Positions 24,768-37,169 of a stretch of DNA of 64,000 bases are shown in pieces. Each line of letters starts with the position of its first letter. Positions within the stretch are counted from its first letter, which is position 1. The position numbers were made by a program, and so were the translations under genes. This DNA is from Phoenix dactylifera (taxonomy: Eukaryota > Streptophyta > Magnoliopsida > Arecales > Arecaceae), in assembly GCF_009389715.1 (NCBI RefSeq), contig NC_052409.1, forward strand, positions 3,065,275 to 3,129,274, in the 5' to 3' direction. The notes beneath the pieces are model-generated. The model was not told where the DNA came from, searched no databases, and was given only the letters and a program-made list of their open reading frames with translations.

Positions 24768-24966
24768 GGGCATGTTTGATGTTGCTTCTACTTTATAAAA
24801 AGTGAAGCCAGAAGCTAGGTTTACTAGCCTCTACTAGAAGCGCTTTTTTTGTATTTTGCTTCTTGTAGAAGCACTTTTTAGATAATGTTATCAAACGCTT
24901 ACTTTTTTTAAACACATTTTCTTTCGAAGTCGCAAAGGCAGTTTTTAAGCAATACCAAACATGCCC
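24768..24966. mobile_element. Tourist-like (PIF/Harbinger) MITE
   Basis: A 199-base element has terminal inverted repeats GGGCATGTTTG...CAAACATGCCC. It is flanked by TAA on both sides (24765-24767 and 24967-24969), the three-base target duplication of the PIF/Harbinger superfamily. It sits in the gap where the PUX7-like copy lacks its central exons. No coding capacity. Confidence 0.8.
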
Positions 24967-25573
24967 TAAGTGTTAATAGCCAGCTAAAATAGTTTAAACT
25001 TATATAATTAATGTTTTAAAAAGCGGCTGGATTATGCAGGTGGTCAGGGGACTGTGTGGCGAAAATGCATTATGCAGGTTGCATTGTGGGTGCATATGTG
25101 GTTAGTATTTTTTTTTTTTTTGTAAGTGCTGTGATTTAGCAAATTAAATGTTTAAATAAACAAAACACACTATATGCAATAATAATATCAATACTTTTTT
25201 ATAAGTAATAGCCATAATAATAATAATAACTCTAGCAATTAGTGTTAGTATTTAGTACTTGATTCTTAGCAGCAATAATTATAGCATAATGGATATGTTG
25301 ACATTATTAATGTACATGTATCCGGTCGGCTTAAAATCCACATCCAACCCAACCATTAGCTTGAACATGCCTTAATTGTGTGGGCCTCAACAAGTAGCAC
25401 ATAGGTGGTTGCACAATGCTAAAAGGGCTATGTATATTATTGTACAATGATAAATAGATTGCATATGTAGTCACCAAATGCTCATCTTACTGCATATATA
25501 TCCACAAAGTGCTAAGCAGACCATATTTTGGGCCATATGAGGCCTGATTCAATGTAGTAGCTGCATATCAGGT

Positions 25574-26554
25574 CAAGGTTAGAAAACTCATGACTTGGAT
25601 TTGACCTATCCTCTACTAATTTTTTTTACTTGGTTGAGCGAACTCAGTTAATTAGACGAGTCTTATATATCTCTCCTCCACATGTGCCCACACACACATA
25701 TACACAAAGTTTGCCGTCTTGGTATCGGACTCTGTACTAGTACCATTTTATTACAGTATCGGTACGCGGTACGGTACAAGACAACAAAGCGTATTGAGTG
25801 TCGATACGGTATGCTCGATACGGTACGGCATGGTACTGATAGGTACGGCAAACATTACATATACATATATATTTGTGTATGTATATATTTGCTTCTATAG
25901 AATAGTTAAAAAAAAAGACTGATATCAACATCTACAAATAACTTGAATTTAATACACTCTAATTTTCTAAGAATAATGAAGTATATACATGACTCAATAA
26001 AGGCAACTATATGCAAAAAACTAAGTGGGATAATTGTATTACCAAAATGATCATCCAACATTCTAGGTTATCAAGATCAATCATGTCCAAGCTATTTACT
26101 ATAGAAAATATGCAAAGTCCAAATTAACACAAAAAAGAGACACCGCATTTTTCATCTTCTTGATTATCTATGTGATTAAACTAGTCTTTCATAAGCACCC
26201 AAAAGATTATAACCATCTTTAGCCATTATTGGTGGAGAAATAGGATCTTGCTTCCACAACTTTTTTGAGACTCCGCTCCCACAAACTCACTAATGACTCG
26301 GTTTGACTTGCCTGTGACTTAGTTTAGCTCAGCTGAGTTAAAGTCTTGAACAGATATAAATTAATTCTTTGACTTGGTCTCTTTTTTTTTGACTTACCAA
26401 TTCAATTGAGTCATGAAAGACTCGACAAGACTAGGCCAGGTTTTGCTTATTTTATAATCTACCCCAAGTCATCTCGACTTTTGATTCGATAGGCTTAGTT
26501 TTTTGACCCGACTTTGCCAAGTCACGAGTTGACTCGTCGAGTTTTCCAACCTTG
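25574..26554. mobile_element. Non-autonomous DNA element, hAT-like ends
   Basis: The left end CAAGGTTAGAAAACTC and the right end GAGTTTTCCAACCTTG are inverted copies. A second inverted block, CATGACTTGG / CCAAGTCACG, lies just inside. The interior is rich in GACTCG/CGAGTC-type words and does not encode a protein. The 8 bases flanking each end are only weakly alike, so the hAT assignment is tentative. A smaller element at 25709-25853 is inserted within it. Confidence 0.6.
25709..25853. mobile_element. Short MITE rich in GGTACGG/GGTATCGG
   Basis: GTTTGCCGTC at the left is matched by TACGGCAAAC inverted at the right, 145 bases apart. The interior is made of repeated CGGTACGGTA and GATACGGTA words. 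Similar GGTAC/CCGG-rich sequence occurs at 57678-58024. Confidence 0.55.
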
Positions 26555-28114
26555 TATAGGATATGCAGTGCAGTCAAGGGACCACATATCCATATGCGGC
26601 TTTATGCACCACATTTCAAAATAGTGTTAACAACCATACATCGAGCTTATGAAGTAGTATGATTGATGTGGGAATTAAATGTTTAATGCAGATATAAGTG
26701 AAAAATAACAAAGTGAAGTGAAGCTATTTTTATATTCAAATGATTGCAATATATTATCAAATAGAAATATCCTTTGTGATTGATGATGCTTTTGAAAATC
26801 AGTACTAATATTTTTTTAGAACTTATATGAAATACGGATGCTTAACTTGCAAAGTGGGATCAGGGATGCTATGTGTCAAAGAGGGTCTAGGTACGGCCCT
26901 ATCTAGACTTGGACTATTAGGGTGTCTGGATCTAAACTTTGACTCAAACTCTAGACATCCATCAAATGGGTTGGTTTTGGTCCAATAAGTATAAAATTGT
27001 AACATAGTGAGTTTATAGGTTGGATACAAATCGAACATGGATCAAATCCATGTGTAGAGTTTCAGGTATTGAATGTGTGCATATGTGAAAAAGTAGTGAG
27101 TTTATACCTCGTTTTGTCAACTGTTACCCAAATGGAACTGGCTTCATTTCCAGCACCTTAACTGTGGCCTTCTATCTTCTAACGGAGGAAAGGTTCATGT
27201 GATTTGAGTGTTGAGATTTTATCTGAACATATCCATCTTTAGCATTTACTCTTCAACTTGGGTTGACCGCATACTAAAAATTGCACAAAAACCTCATTGA
27301 GTTAATTCTTAAATCATGGTTTTTACCAACTTTCTTATAGTAGTAATTGCGAGGACTAAATCTGTTTGATCACAGAACTTATCACTGACCCAACAGAAGG
27401 CCATGGTTTGATGGTCCTGTTCAATAAGCTGTTGCACATAGATGGTAGCTACCATCTTTTGTGCTTCCGACTCACTAAATACCAGCCTGTTTTATATTAT
27501 TCTGACGAAAGCTGTATATAGACATTTTAGCAACAGCAAGATGTTCTTGGTCACTTTTCTGGCTATTGTAATTGCTGTGTTGCTGTTGTTTGCTTTTAGA
27601 TAAAACACTTGTACCAAAGTATACAGAGGCTGTGCAGACAATGGCAGCTACCTTGGAGGACACGGAAGGGCCTATCAGGTTATGTGCCATTCGTGATGAG
27701 CCTAAACATGAGAAAGTTGCTGAAACTAGGAAAACCCGTCTATCCTGCACTTCCTGAAGAACCAAAAGGAAGCAGGGAACTTCTTTGTACAGTTGGAATT
27801 CGTCTTCCTGATTGACAGAGGCTGACCGGTAAAGGTAAAAGAATCACTGAAAACTCATGACATTTCTTATCCCCTTGTAACAAGATTTCCGCGTTTTTTC
27901 TCATCACATTTGTGCAGTTTTTGTGTTCTTTCTGCTGCTTTCAATTGGAGGACGGGAAAGCAAGACCTTTCCATTTCACACTGGCAATTCCTGGCGCATC
28001 AATAGTCTTAAACTATGAGAGCAACCTAACTTCTGAAGAAGCAGGTTTGTCAAATTCAATGATTTCTCTGACTTTAGATCGAAGGGATAGTTGGCGTGCA
28101 GGCAAACTCTAAAT

Positions 28115-31100
28115 TTGTAGCTTATCATAAGTAACTAATTTATAATGAATATTTGAGTTTTTTCTCTCCTCTTTTTTTAGTTTATGTACTTGAATTATGT
28201 GTTGATTGTAATTTTGTATTGTTTATAGAAAGACAGTTTGCTTTGAAAATAATTCACTAAATACATCCTCACATGATCGATGAAAGTCTCGAGCTCTTCA
28301 TGATCTTTGCAATTTTACTGTCTTTTGGTAACACCACTGCTGCAGGAAATAGGGCTACTTGTGGTTGAAGCAGAAAAAAGCAGCAAAGTGCTGCTTCTCT
28401 TTTGAGAGTGCAAGCCAAGGGCATGTTTTGCGTACAATTTGGCATTCACTCAAGTAGGCCATGAACCAAAACGGAGCATGCATGGTTAAGGCGGTCTAGA
28501 GTTTGCTTTGCAATTTAAGGCCTCTTTGTTTGTCTGTCTGTATCTGGACATCCGCTACGGGCATTTGGTTGGCTCGAAGTGGAACCGGTTCTTGAAATGT
28601 GCTCCACTGAACTCCCCTTTAAACCTCTTTATTTATTTTTTGAGCCCCATGCTATCCCGAGTTCTAACTTTTTTAACTTGCCCTCCCTGATTTCTCAAAC
28701 CATGATCTTCTAAATATTCTTTTTATAAATAGACCTGAAAGGCATTCATGCAAGAGAGGTGTAATGCTTACATGCATGACCATCACCCACATCAAAGCCC
28801 CATATATTTATTTATTTATTTTGGTAATATTGAAACTAAACCAACAAGCACAAAGAAGAAACAAGGAACAGAAGAAACACATAAAATGAATGCAGAAACT
28901 AAGGACGCACGAGAGTAACGGAAACCCATAGAATACCTATGAACAAGGACGGCACAGAGAAGTAGTTTCCTGTGGGATCCAGCCAACCAATCCGCTGGGA
29001 ACGATGCAGCTAGATGTTTAACGGTTTAGGTTGCATCTTTTGTGAAAGAATGATTGATCTTATTGTGCTACTTTGCCGGTTGGATTGCACTTTATATAGT
29101 TCTCAAAGCACTCCGAATTTTTTTATTTATATGTATATATAAATTTCTAAGCAACCATTGGCCAGGATACTATCCTTCTGCTATGCCTTTATATGAGTAG
29201 CCACCAAAATTTCCTTCCAGGCTGCCCGCCATAAGAGACACAAACCCCAGCTTATTCATAGACTCTGTTACAAGAACGAAATGCCGGTGGTTCACACGAT
29301 ATGCAAGAGTTTTTACTTGGACATGAACATAAAATGAGCAATTTCCATGTATTCACTGACCTAAAAGTTTGATCATCAATAACCCTGTAAGTCCGGGAAT
29401 CTTCTGACCTAGATGGTGTTCTAAATAACTTACGGCCAAGGTGTTCCTGGATCAGAATTCCTCCTTTTCCTTCCTTTTCTTTTAAGAAAAAAAATACCAT
29501 CTTTTCCTTCTTTAATATTTGTGATTGGACTTTAAAAAAGCCTATTTGGATACTAAAACCCAACTTAAAAAAAAGCTCCATGACCTTTCATATCTTGCAC
29601 GTTTGGTCCCCAGTGCTTTCACTAATCCCTGCTTGCAATTTTTCAATTTTGTTTTTTCCTTTTTTTGATTAATATCAATCCCACCTTTTTGCATGGACTG
29701 CCTAACAATTTGCTTCTTTTGACTTCTGGAGTTTGACTCATAAAGCAAAAACATACTTTCGGCTACATAAAGTGAATCGAAGGCGAGCTAAAAAAGTTTT
29801 TTAGATTAATACTTTGAGCCGAATCCTCCCAGGAAGAAAGAGAAGTGCTGTTGTGGACCTGTTGTTTGGGAATTCCTTGCGGCTTTCCTTTGTCCTTAAA
29901 AATGTTTCTTGCCTTAGAAATGTTTCTTTCTTGATTCCCCCTGGCAGGAGTTCCTCTTGGCAAGAAACCACATAATAAGCAAAAGGAAAACAATGAAAAG
30001 TGAAAAGGCTGCATCAGCGTAATTATGTTTCAATTTTTGTTTCCCTTTTCTCCTCTTGGAATCCTATGAGGTCTGAATGCTCGCATCATCGGATGAATGT
30101 TCAGCTTTTCCAAAAAGAACATTTGAGGACACCCTGCTGCAGTGCTTTAATGAACCAAGCATGATCATGGAGTGCAGACACCATGAACGGCTGTTGAAAG
30201 GTGTTCAGAGTATACCGTATAAGTATTTGATACGTGCAACATGCATGACTTATTTAAGACAAAATAGTGTTGAATAATTTGCATGCATTAGCATCACTAA
30301 AATCCTTCCTCCATTTCACCTTCCAAAAAAAAAAGAAAGAAAAAAAAAACATCACTAAAATTCTTTAGTACTACTTGTCATCTATGAAAAAGATTTCTCC
30401 CTCTCTCTAAGCATCCTAAGGACATGATTGTTGGAGGTGTGTGAGATCCATATCTCACATCGATTGAACTAATAGCTGCAACAAATGATAAGGCATGATC
30501 TCGCATGGATTCCTCGCAATCACAGTCCATTCTAGACGACAAATCCGGCCCATCAAATTAATAAGAATTGCCTAAGGTGAGTCAGAATCCTCTGCGATGC
30601 ATGTTTTACACTCTGGATAGCCGCCATTCTATCTATCTTAGAGATTGATAACTATTGCTCATGTTGCGCGTGCTATGTCTAGCATCGAGCACAGCCTTGC
30701 TCGAATCCTAAAAACAGTCGACAATTATGCCTCCAAAATATTGTGGCTATTCAGAATTGTACAGTTTTTTACGCACCATAGAGGATTCAAACCCGATCGA
30801 GAGATCGCAGCCAAAAGTGCCCCTATTTTGGGGATGTGAGACACTTGGCTACTCAGCCCACTGTCCACGTCACCAACAAGGTACCAATCAACACCAGCTG
30901 CCAGGTTCTACATTGATTTCCTTGTGGATCCTGGCGTTTGGACGGTGGGTTCACATGGGAAAAGCTTAGTATCCATTGTGAAAGAGAAGTGCAAGGTGGT
31001 CTTTTCCTTCTCTCCAGACTCTCAGCAGTGTGCAGTTGGGTTGCAAGTGGTGATCATGGTGGTGCCATTGTTATATATAAAGGTTTATTGAAGGAAATTT

Positions 31101-32930
31101 TTGACTGCCACCTTTGACCGCCCAGGAGACACCCATCATCTGTTCTGGTTGCATTCTGTGTCAGAGCCCTCTGACTCCTCCTGAGAAGCAAAGCAGCAGC
31201 CAGCAAAGCTCTCAGCTCAGCTGTGTTCCCAAGGATCCAACCTCCATACCATACTTCCCATGTATGCACTCCTCCATCATCACCAATTTTTAGCCCACAG
31301 AAATTTATCATTGAGGGACAGAGATTTGGAATTCGAAAAGGTATTGAAAAAAAAAAAAAGCTGCAAAAAGTTCAAAAATGATTCAGATAATTGAATTATT
31401 AAAGAATACAGAGAAAGATTGTAAATCATCTGCATATCGAAGCTTGGGAGTCGATGCCAACAACAAATGCATAGCTTATGGTCCATTAACCGATTATAAA
31501 ATCACTAATTGATTGAATCTTTTTATTTTAGTAAATCATATTATAGAATAGTTTAGATCATCATTTGAGTAATTTAATAACAAATATAATTTAATACTTT
31601 TTAATAAGATGAAAGATATTGTCATTATACTCCTTGCCAATCTATTTGAATTGCTAGATGTGCTTCTCCTCTTCTATCCGACCTAAAAGCCTGACCTCCT
31701 ATGCAAGGCCACAAGCATACTTAGTACTGCGGAAGATTAAAGTCACTCGTAATTAGAAAGTGTCATACTAAGACTAACTACATCACAACTATCTGCTGAA
31801 AAAAATTATTAAGATGTACCGCTCTATTGCTTGCTCTGATCTGATACTTGGAATAAAAATCATATGGGGCGGGCGTCATAGAAGGAAATATGGGGTGAGG
31901 CTTCTTTTTTTTTTGACATATTTCCTCTTGCACTTATCCTAAAGAGAAAATTCAAATCAAATAAGGATAAGGGCATTCTTACTAATAGGTCTGCCAGTCC
32001 CCTAACTTAAAAAAATAATAAAAAATAATAATAATAAAAAAGCATGTGTCATTCTCTTTTTCTCCTCATCAAACCTTTTCTTTCATTCTATTCCTCATCA
32101 ATCAATCCTCTCGCCCAGTATGATTCTTGTTCTGATGCTTGGTGGATGGACTAGCCCTCACATGAAATCCATGTACTCTCCATTTATTGCACCAGTTCTC
32201 AAATGTACCCACAAAAGACAAGACACTTGGCATACAATGTAATAGGGATGTATAATAGTACTCTGCTTGTACTATGTGATGCAAGGATGGCCATTGTCGC
32301 ACATCCTTGTTTCTTAGTCCCCATCAACCATTTAAACCGAGGCAAGGGAATCAATCACATTGAAGACAATATAAAAAGCTTATTTTGTTGGCCTACCTAT
32401 ATACGAAGAGAGAAAAGGAAAGAAATAAGAAGCATATGGAAACATGGGATTCATGTCTTCTTTCTCCTTGTATCGAAACTTTTTCCATCTCTTTTTGTGC
32501 AATGCATATGTGCTCGAGTACATTGGTCAGGGAAAGATACAAGTTTTAGCCGCACCTTAGTCCTGGCATGTAAACAGATGGAGTCCATATAAGTCAATTG
32601 ACTCAAATAAACAAGTGCATAATAAGCTCAACCTCGGTTTCAAGAACCAATTTTCCTGAAGCAAATTACAACCCAATTGATTGAGGACGCCTCAAAGCCA
32701 AAACCAACCTCTTACATCTTAAATATCAAATATCAAGTTTGTCTGTTCAGACTGGTGTGTCTTCATCTGTAATAAGATGACTTTTATTGACATAAAAGAA
32801 GATTCTCTAGACATCTCAAGTTGAGTTTCTGTCCCATATTGCTCCTGGCCAGGCTCACTTGCGCTCTTAGCACGAATGATACAAATAACAGTAGAAAAAA
32901 GTGAAGTTTTCAAAGACCGCTCCACTTAAT
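28115..32930. other. Long intergenic stretch, no gene recognised
   Basis: About 4.8 kb with only short open frames on both strands. One possible old LINE 3' end is listed separately at 28800-29010. The frames at 29252-29754, 31054-31311 and 32203-32592 show no domain or motif I recognise and lack start and splice context that would support a gene. Confidence 0.5.
28800..29010 (-). mobile_element. Possible LINE 3' end with (AATA)n tail
   Basis: On the minus strand the sequence reads toward (AATA)n at about 28820-28805, a simple-repeat tail seen on some plant LINEs. It is preceded by HLAASFPADWLAGSHRK-type coding-like sequence near 28970-29015. Only a short 3' fragment is present, and the assignment rests on tail and layout more than on a domain. 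Confidence 0.35.
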
Positions 32931-32935
32931 AGTAA

Positions 32936-33393
32936 GGGTGGCAATAGTAGGGATGGTAATCGAGTCGCATTGGATGCAAATCAGGTCAAAAATTTATCAA
33001 CCCAAATTCGACTTGTTTATTAAGCAAGTCAAAATTTTAAATTCAAATCCGACCTATTTATTAAACAGGTAATGCGACTCGACCCACATAACTTATTTAT
33101 TCAATATGTCAAGTCAGGTTAAACGAGTTAAATAGATGAATTTAAACATGTTAAGTGGATCGGGTTAAATAGATTGGAAACAGATTAAATACATTTCAAA
33201 CAGGTTAAATAGATCGGATCATAACTTGCTCCAATTATTAAACGGATTGAAGCTTCAAACATAAACCTAACCAATTTAATAAACTGATTTAGATAGATTG
33301 ATTTATTTACGATTCAAATCTTTTTTTGTCAAATCTAAATCTGCTTAAAAGCATGGGTCAAATTGATGAATTGAGTCATAAATTGCCACCGCC
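32936..33393. mobile_element. hAT-like MITE
   Basis: The ends GGGTGGCAAT and ATTGCCACCGCC are inverted repeats of the kind found in plant hAT non-autonomous elements. Flanking 8-mers (CTTAATAG-like and TCTAATAC) are similar but not identical. The 458-base interior is AT-rich and full of GGTTAAATAGAT-type words, with no coding potential. Confidence 0.55.
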
Positions 33394-33424
33394 ATCTAAT
33401 ACTCCAACCAGTAACGTCTGCCGT

Positions 33425-34230
33425 TACATCGAGACAATTCTAAACATCGCCATTAGGTCCACCCAACACCGGTTCCGCCGTCAATGAAGCCGTTACGGGC
33501 GCGAACTGGGCCGCGGGTGTCGGTGCTGCGAACGGCATTCCAAGAGAAAAAAGGACGAGACCGTAATTTAAAACCCGGCGAGGGCATTTCCGGAAACGAA
33601 TAGATCCTGTCACAGTGGGATCTCGGAGACGCCGGTCAAACCGATTTGACCACGGCTCTGATCGGCCAGCCAGGACTGGCATCCCGTGTCAGCGCCTTTT
33701 CTACCCCGCCCCCCTGTACGCACCGAAATCTACCGCCCCCAAATCCTCACCATCCATCAACTCTGCGGGCCCCGCAAGAAGGTGCGAGCTGGGGCGCAGC
33801 AACATGGGTGGAATGTTTGGGAAGCATTACGAGAAGACAAACGAGACCCGCACCAGCCAATGCCCTCTGACGAAAATGCCCCCACCGTCCGAGAAAGGGA
33901 CAAAACGGAAGAGGGACAAAAGATATCCAGGTGTTCCTGTAGTTCGCCGTATGGATCAGGGGTACTTTTGTCATTTGTCATTTATAAAAGCTGACTCTTG
34001 GGCCCCACACACTTTGACCGAGGGGGGGGTGATAATAGGAGAAAACAGAGGAGAAATGGAACTCAAGAGAAGAACGGCCCAGGCCCATCGAACAGGGCCG
34101 TACGACGAGTGGGCCCAAAAGTTGGGGAGTCGGACCATATGACCGAAAGAAGCACAACCGTCCATCCAATGGTCCCACAAATCCTAACCGTCCCACCTTG
34201 TGCTGGAAGTGGACTGTCCAGTTAAAGTTG
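33425..34230. other. GC-rich island, promoter-like, no gene identified
   Basis: About 800 GC-rich bases sit in an AT-rich region. They contain several GGCCCA/TGGGCC motifs (near 34001, 34076 and 34110), the site II type bound by TCP factors in plant promoters, and a TATAAAAG-like site near 33983. Long frames exist on both strands, as expected in GC-rich DNA, but none resembles a known protein. The trihelix gene ends just downstream (34481) in the opposite sense, so this is not its promoter. Confidence 0.4.
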
Positions 34231-34480
34231 TAAATTCACTAAAAAATAAGGGCATTGTAGTCATTAAAAATTACCCCATGCATCAATGGAAATAGGGCCC
34301 ACCACCTGATTTTGGTACGAAATAGAAAGGAAAAATAGAAAGAAAAAAAAATCGATAATAGCACAGAAAAAATAACAATGCCATCATTTGAGGCCCTTAT
34401 TTACATCCGAAACCAAGAAGCAACTAAGTTGGTATGGTCCGGTCCGCTTCGGTTCGGTTGTCCTGCGGGTTGGTTCGCTT

Positions 34481-36203
34481 TTACCTGCCGTCGCCGTTGC
34501 GGTGGTCGGAGACGAGAGCGTGGATGGCGCCGGAGAGGTTGTTGACGGCGGAGATGAGGCCGGCGAAACCCTGGCGGCGCATCTCCGTCCGCTCCTCCTC
34601 CATACGGAGGCGGCGCTCCTCGAGCTCCACCATCTCGCGGTGGCGCTGCTCCCGCTTCTCCTCGCACGCCAGCAGCGTCCTCGCCAGCACCGTCGCGCTC
34701 CGCACGACGCTTGACCCCAGCCGCCGGAGCCTCCGCCGCTTCGCCTCCGGCTCCAGCCCCTCGTTCTCCGACGACCCCGACGTTTCCGTCATCTCCACTA
34801 TAAACATTAAAACCACATATATAAAATAAAAGGCTAATATTCTAACACGTAGCCTAAAAGTTGCCAACTTGGTGTCTACGATACTAAACGAATTGGATTC
34901 AATGTTAACAATCGTATTTAAGTTTGGGAGCCAAAAGGAAGCCCTTTTATATACTTTTTCGAACTTTATATTTTGGAAAGCGGCTATTTATGTGTGAGAA
35001 GCGATAGCTTTGTATTATAAAAGAAATTGCATGGAGGAAAGTGGAAACTTTGTGTGGTACGATAGGCAAGTTAAATATGGTATTAGAATGAATCCCTTTT
35101 ATTATTTTAAAACACTATATGAATGCGGATGCATGCAACATAACAGCTTTGATAGGTCAGATATTATATTATATTTTAGCTGTTAAAACGAAAACAGATA
35201 TATATCATATTATAATCTTTCTATAGTTATGGATTACTGTAATGAAACGCGGGTGTGGGGGTGGTGGAAGAGGATACGCGTATCACAGGAAAGATTGCGA
35301 TTTTTGTCCCACACCACCTTTTTAATCTCGGGAACCCCGGAAGCGATTCATAAACCCCACGCTTGAGAGAGCCTTTTAAGCTATTTTTAACTAGTAAAAT
35401 GTCCTATAAAGAGCTAAAATGGAGGTTGTATATTTATTAAAAGGAATATACGTATGGATATAATAATTACGTGCATTAATTCTTCCCACCATACCGGAAA
35501 CGGAGGCTTGCGCCGGTGGAGGTGGCGGGGGCAGCGGGGGAGTAGGGGTGACCGCGGGCGGCTGGGGCTGGGATGGCGGGGCGAGCGAGGAGGGAGGCGG
35601 CGGCGGCGGCGGCGGCGGCGGAGGGAGAGCGCGAGAGGAGGCGGCGGTGGAGACAGCGCCGGCACCGCCGCGGCGGGCTGCCCGGCGGCCGAGGACGTCG
35701 GTGAGGGCTTCGAAGACCTCGGCTGCGAGGTTGGTGGGGAGGTTGCGCTCCTTCCGCTCGTGCCGCTCCATGGCCCAGTAGGAGGGCCGGTCTCCGGCGG
35801 TGCTGCCGGCGACGGAGGCGGTGGCGCGGGCCTCGTAGTTGCGGACCTTCTTGTAGTCGCGAAGGAGGTTGTCCCACTTGTCGTTGCACTGGTTCTGGCT
35901 CCGGAGGCAGCCGTTGTTCCAGCAGTAGTTCTCGACCCACTTCCACCTCTGCTCGGCGGAGCGGGGGGCGGCGCCGCCGGAGGAGGAACTGCCGCCGCCG
36001 GCGCGGCGCTCGTCGTCGAGCCGCTTGGCGGTGATGAGAATGAGGGTCTCGTGAAGCGTCCAGTTGCCCTTGCGGTAGTCTCGGGCCAGCGCCGCGGAGG
36101 AGGATGACGGAGAGTACGCCGGCGGCCGCGGGTGGTGATGGGGGTGGTGGGGGTGTGGGTGTTCCAGAAGCTCTAAGGGAGCGGTGTTGGAGGGCTCGGA
36201 CAT
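34481..36203 (-). CDS. Trihelix transcription factor, ASR3/SIP1-type
   Basis: Two exons, 36203-35495 and 34797-34481, with a 697-base GT-AG intron give 341 residues. The trihelix DNA-binding domain spans about 44-125. It has the family's spaced tryptophans (GNWTLHETLILI at 47-58, WKWVENYCW at 87-95, CNDKWDNLLRDYKK at 106-119) and the following YWAMERHERKERNLP helix (142-156). A proline-rich linker (about 194-230) includes a run of 11 prolines. After the splice come a basic KRRRLRR nuclear-signal candidate (256-262) and a charged coiled-coil helix, EMVELEERRLRMEEERTEMR. The N-terminus is His/Pro-rich. Known ASR3-like factors bind GT-type elements and repress defence or stress genes; that this one does so is inference. 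The phase-1 junction joins SVS to VEMTETSG. Confidence 0.92.
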
Positions 36204-36990
36204 GGCTTTTTGGGCATCGGTGGTGGTCTTCGGAATAGAATAGATTATAGAGTTGGAACGGAGGAAGAGCCGAGGAAGGGACGGGGTTTCAGGGAGTGGG
36301 TGGTGAAAACTACTTTCTTTTTAGTAGCGTTTTCTTTTACATGTTAACCCCTCACCAATTATATCTTTCTCGAAACCCCTTCGCCTTTAACACCAGCTTA
36401 AATTGCATTTACGTAATTTCGAGTGGCTCTGCTGTTAACGCCCGTCAACTTTGACGCCTCACCGGCTACAACTTTCCTTCATCTCCTTGAAAGAGAAAAG
36501 GGGCTTGGGGATGCACACCATCAAAAAAAAATCCATCAAAAAAAGTGGGTAGGGATCATAACTTACGTACGTTCATATCTGTAAACTGATGGCCCGGTCT
36601 AAATTGACGAGTTTACGTGGAAGAATGATGGCTGTTAAGATGTTTGCAAAGAGCGAGTGGAGAGTTAAATGGGTGTGCCGTGTCCAGGGACGGCCGTTAC
36701 GGAAATAAGGGCCAGTAAGCGGCGGAGGTTTTCATGCTACCGTTAAAGGCGAAAGATTTATGTGGCCAATTTGGAACCTCGTTATGGTTTGTAAAGAGAA
36801 AACGGTTCAATTGGGATGATGGAATGCGAATTTGTTTCACGCATTTCTCGTGGTGGATTGCTGCGTTTGTGTGTGTCTAGACTAAAGCAGGCAGAATTCT
36901 GTGACTAAAGATTCGACCGATCGGCCGGTTTAAACTTGAACCGGACCAGGCTGAATTAACCGGCATTGGTGCACTTTAATTGGCGAACTT
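36204..36990. other. Upstream region of the trihelix gene
   Basis: No gene. It contains the probable promoter and leader of the trihelix gene in its first few hundred bases, but no convincing TATA box was seen. An AACCGG/CCGGTT-rich patch at about 36915-36965 adjoins the LINE tail that follows. Confidence 0.45.
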
Positions 36991-36994
36991 TGGT

Positions 36995-37167
36995 GAGTTT
37001 AATATTTAGATGATGCAGGCCGATTCTATCATTTTGGAGGATGACTCGATCACTGTGATAAAGAAAAGTTGCCTAGGATATTTCGCGATGTGTTGTTTTT
37101 GAATTTTATTGAGTATGTCCGTACTTATGTAGTCTAATTCGCCCGCCTTAGCAAAAAAAAAAAAAAA
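36995..37167 (+). mobile_element. LINE 3' tail with poly-A
   Basis: About 170 bases match the 3' end of the recurring LINE family: GGAGGATGACTCG..., TTTATTGAGTATGTCCGTACT and a closing AGCA plus 15 A residues. CCGG-rich sequence on either side suggests insertion into another repeat. Confidence 0.7.
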
Positions 37168-37169
37168 GT

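Larger units (their letters stand above)
25009..26628. mobile_element. Outer terminal-inverted-repeat element, nested host
   Basis: The left end (TTTTAAAAAGCGGCTGGATTA) and the right end read in reverse (TTTTGAAATGTGGTGCATAAAG) are similar over about 40 bases, including TGCA and GTGGTC blocks. This suggests an old non-autonomous DNA transposon. Its middle is interrupted by the element at 25574-26554. No transposase is recognisable and the target duplication is unclear. Confidence 0.45.
23223..28112 (+). pseudogene. PUX7: Decayed PUX7-like UBX-domain gene copy
   Basis: Plant PUX7 proteins join a UBA-like domain, a thioredoxin-like UAS domain and a C-terminal UBX domain that binds CDC48/p97. 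Exon relics are 23223-23325 (MENVPPHDEKQRLVSS, GQTADTATQFLE), 23693-23799 (ATSWKLEEAIRLFYAEND), 23910 to about 24020 (GDDEVRAPLPVKRDTLYED), 27600-27834 (PALPEEPKGSRELL, VGIRLPD) and 27918-28112 (PFHFTLAIPGAS, SNLTSEEAGLSNSMISLTLD). The damage is clear. Two extra CGTCT units shift the frame in exon 1, and the EIA before VGQTA is missing. The AG before exon 2 is GG. No UAS exons are visible between 24.0 and 27.6 kb. There is a one-base shift in an A run before PVYPALPEE, and a stop with a short deletion after VGIRLPD. Introns are retained, so this is a DNA duplicate, not a retrocopy. Partial transcription cannot be excluded. Confidence 0.85.

Noticed and set aside
31054-31311. Minus-strand frame with a balanced-looking translation
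   Set aside because: Only 85 codons, no motif, no splice or promoter context that I can identify.
33615-34142. 175-codon plus-strand frame in the GC island
   Set aside because: Composition follows the GC content, there are equally open frames on the other strand, and no motif or splice partner is visible.
35454-36107. 217-codon plus-strand frame and others over the trihelix exon
   Set aside because: Shadow of a GC-rich exon with poly-Gly/Arg composition; the minus-strand frame carries the trihelix domain.
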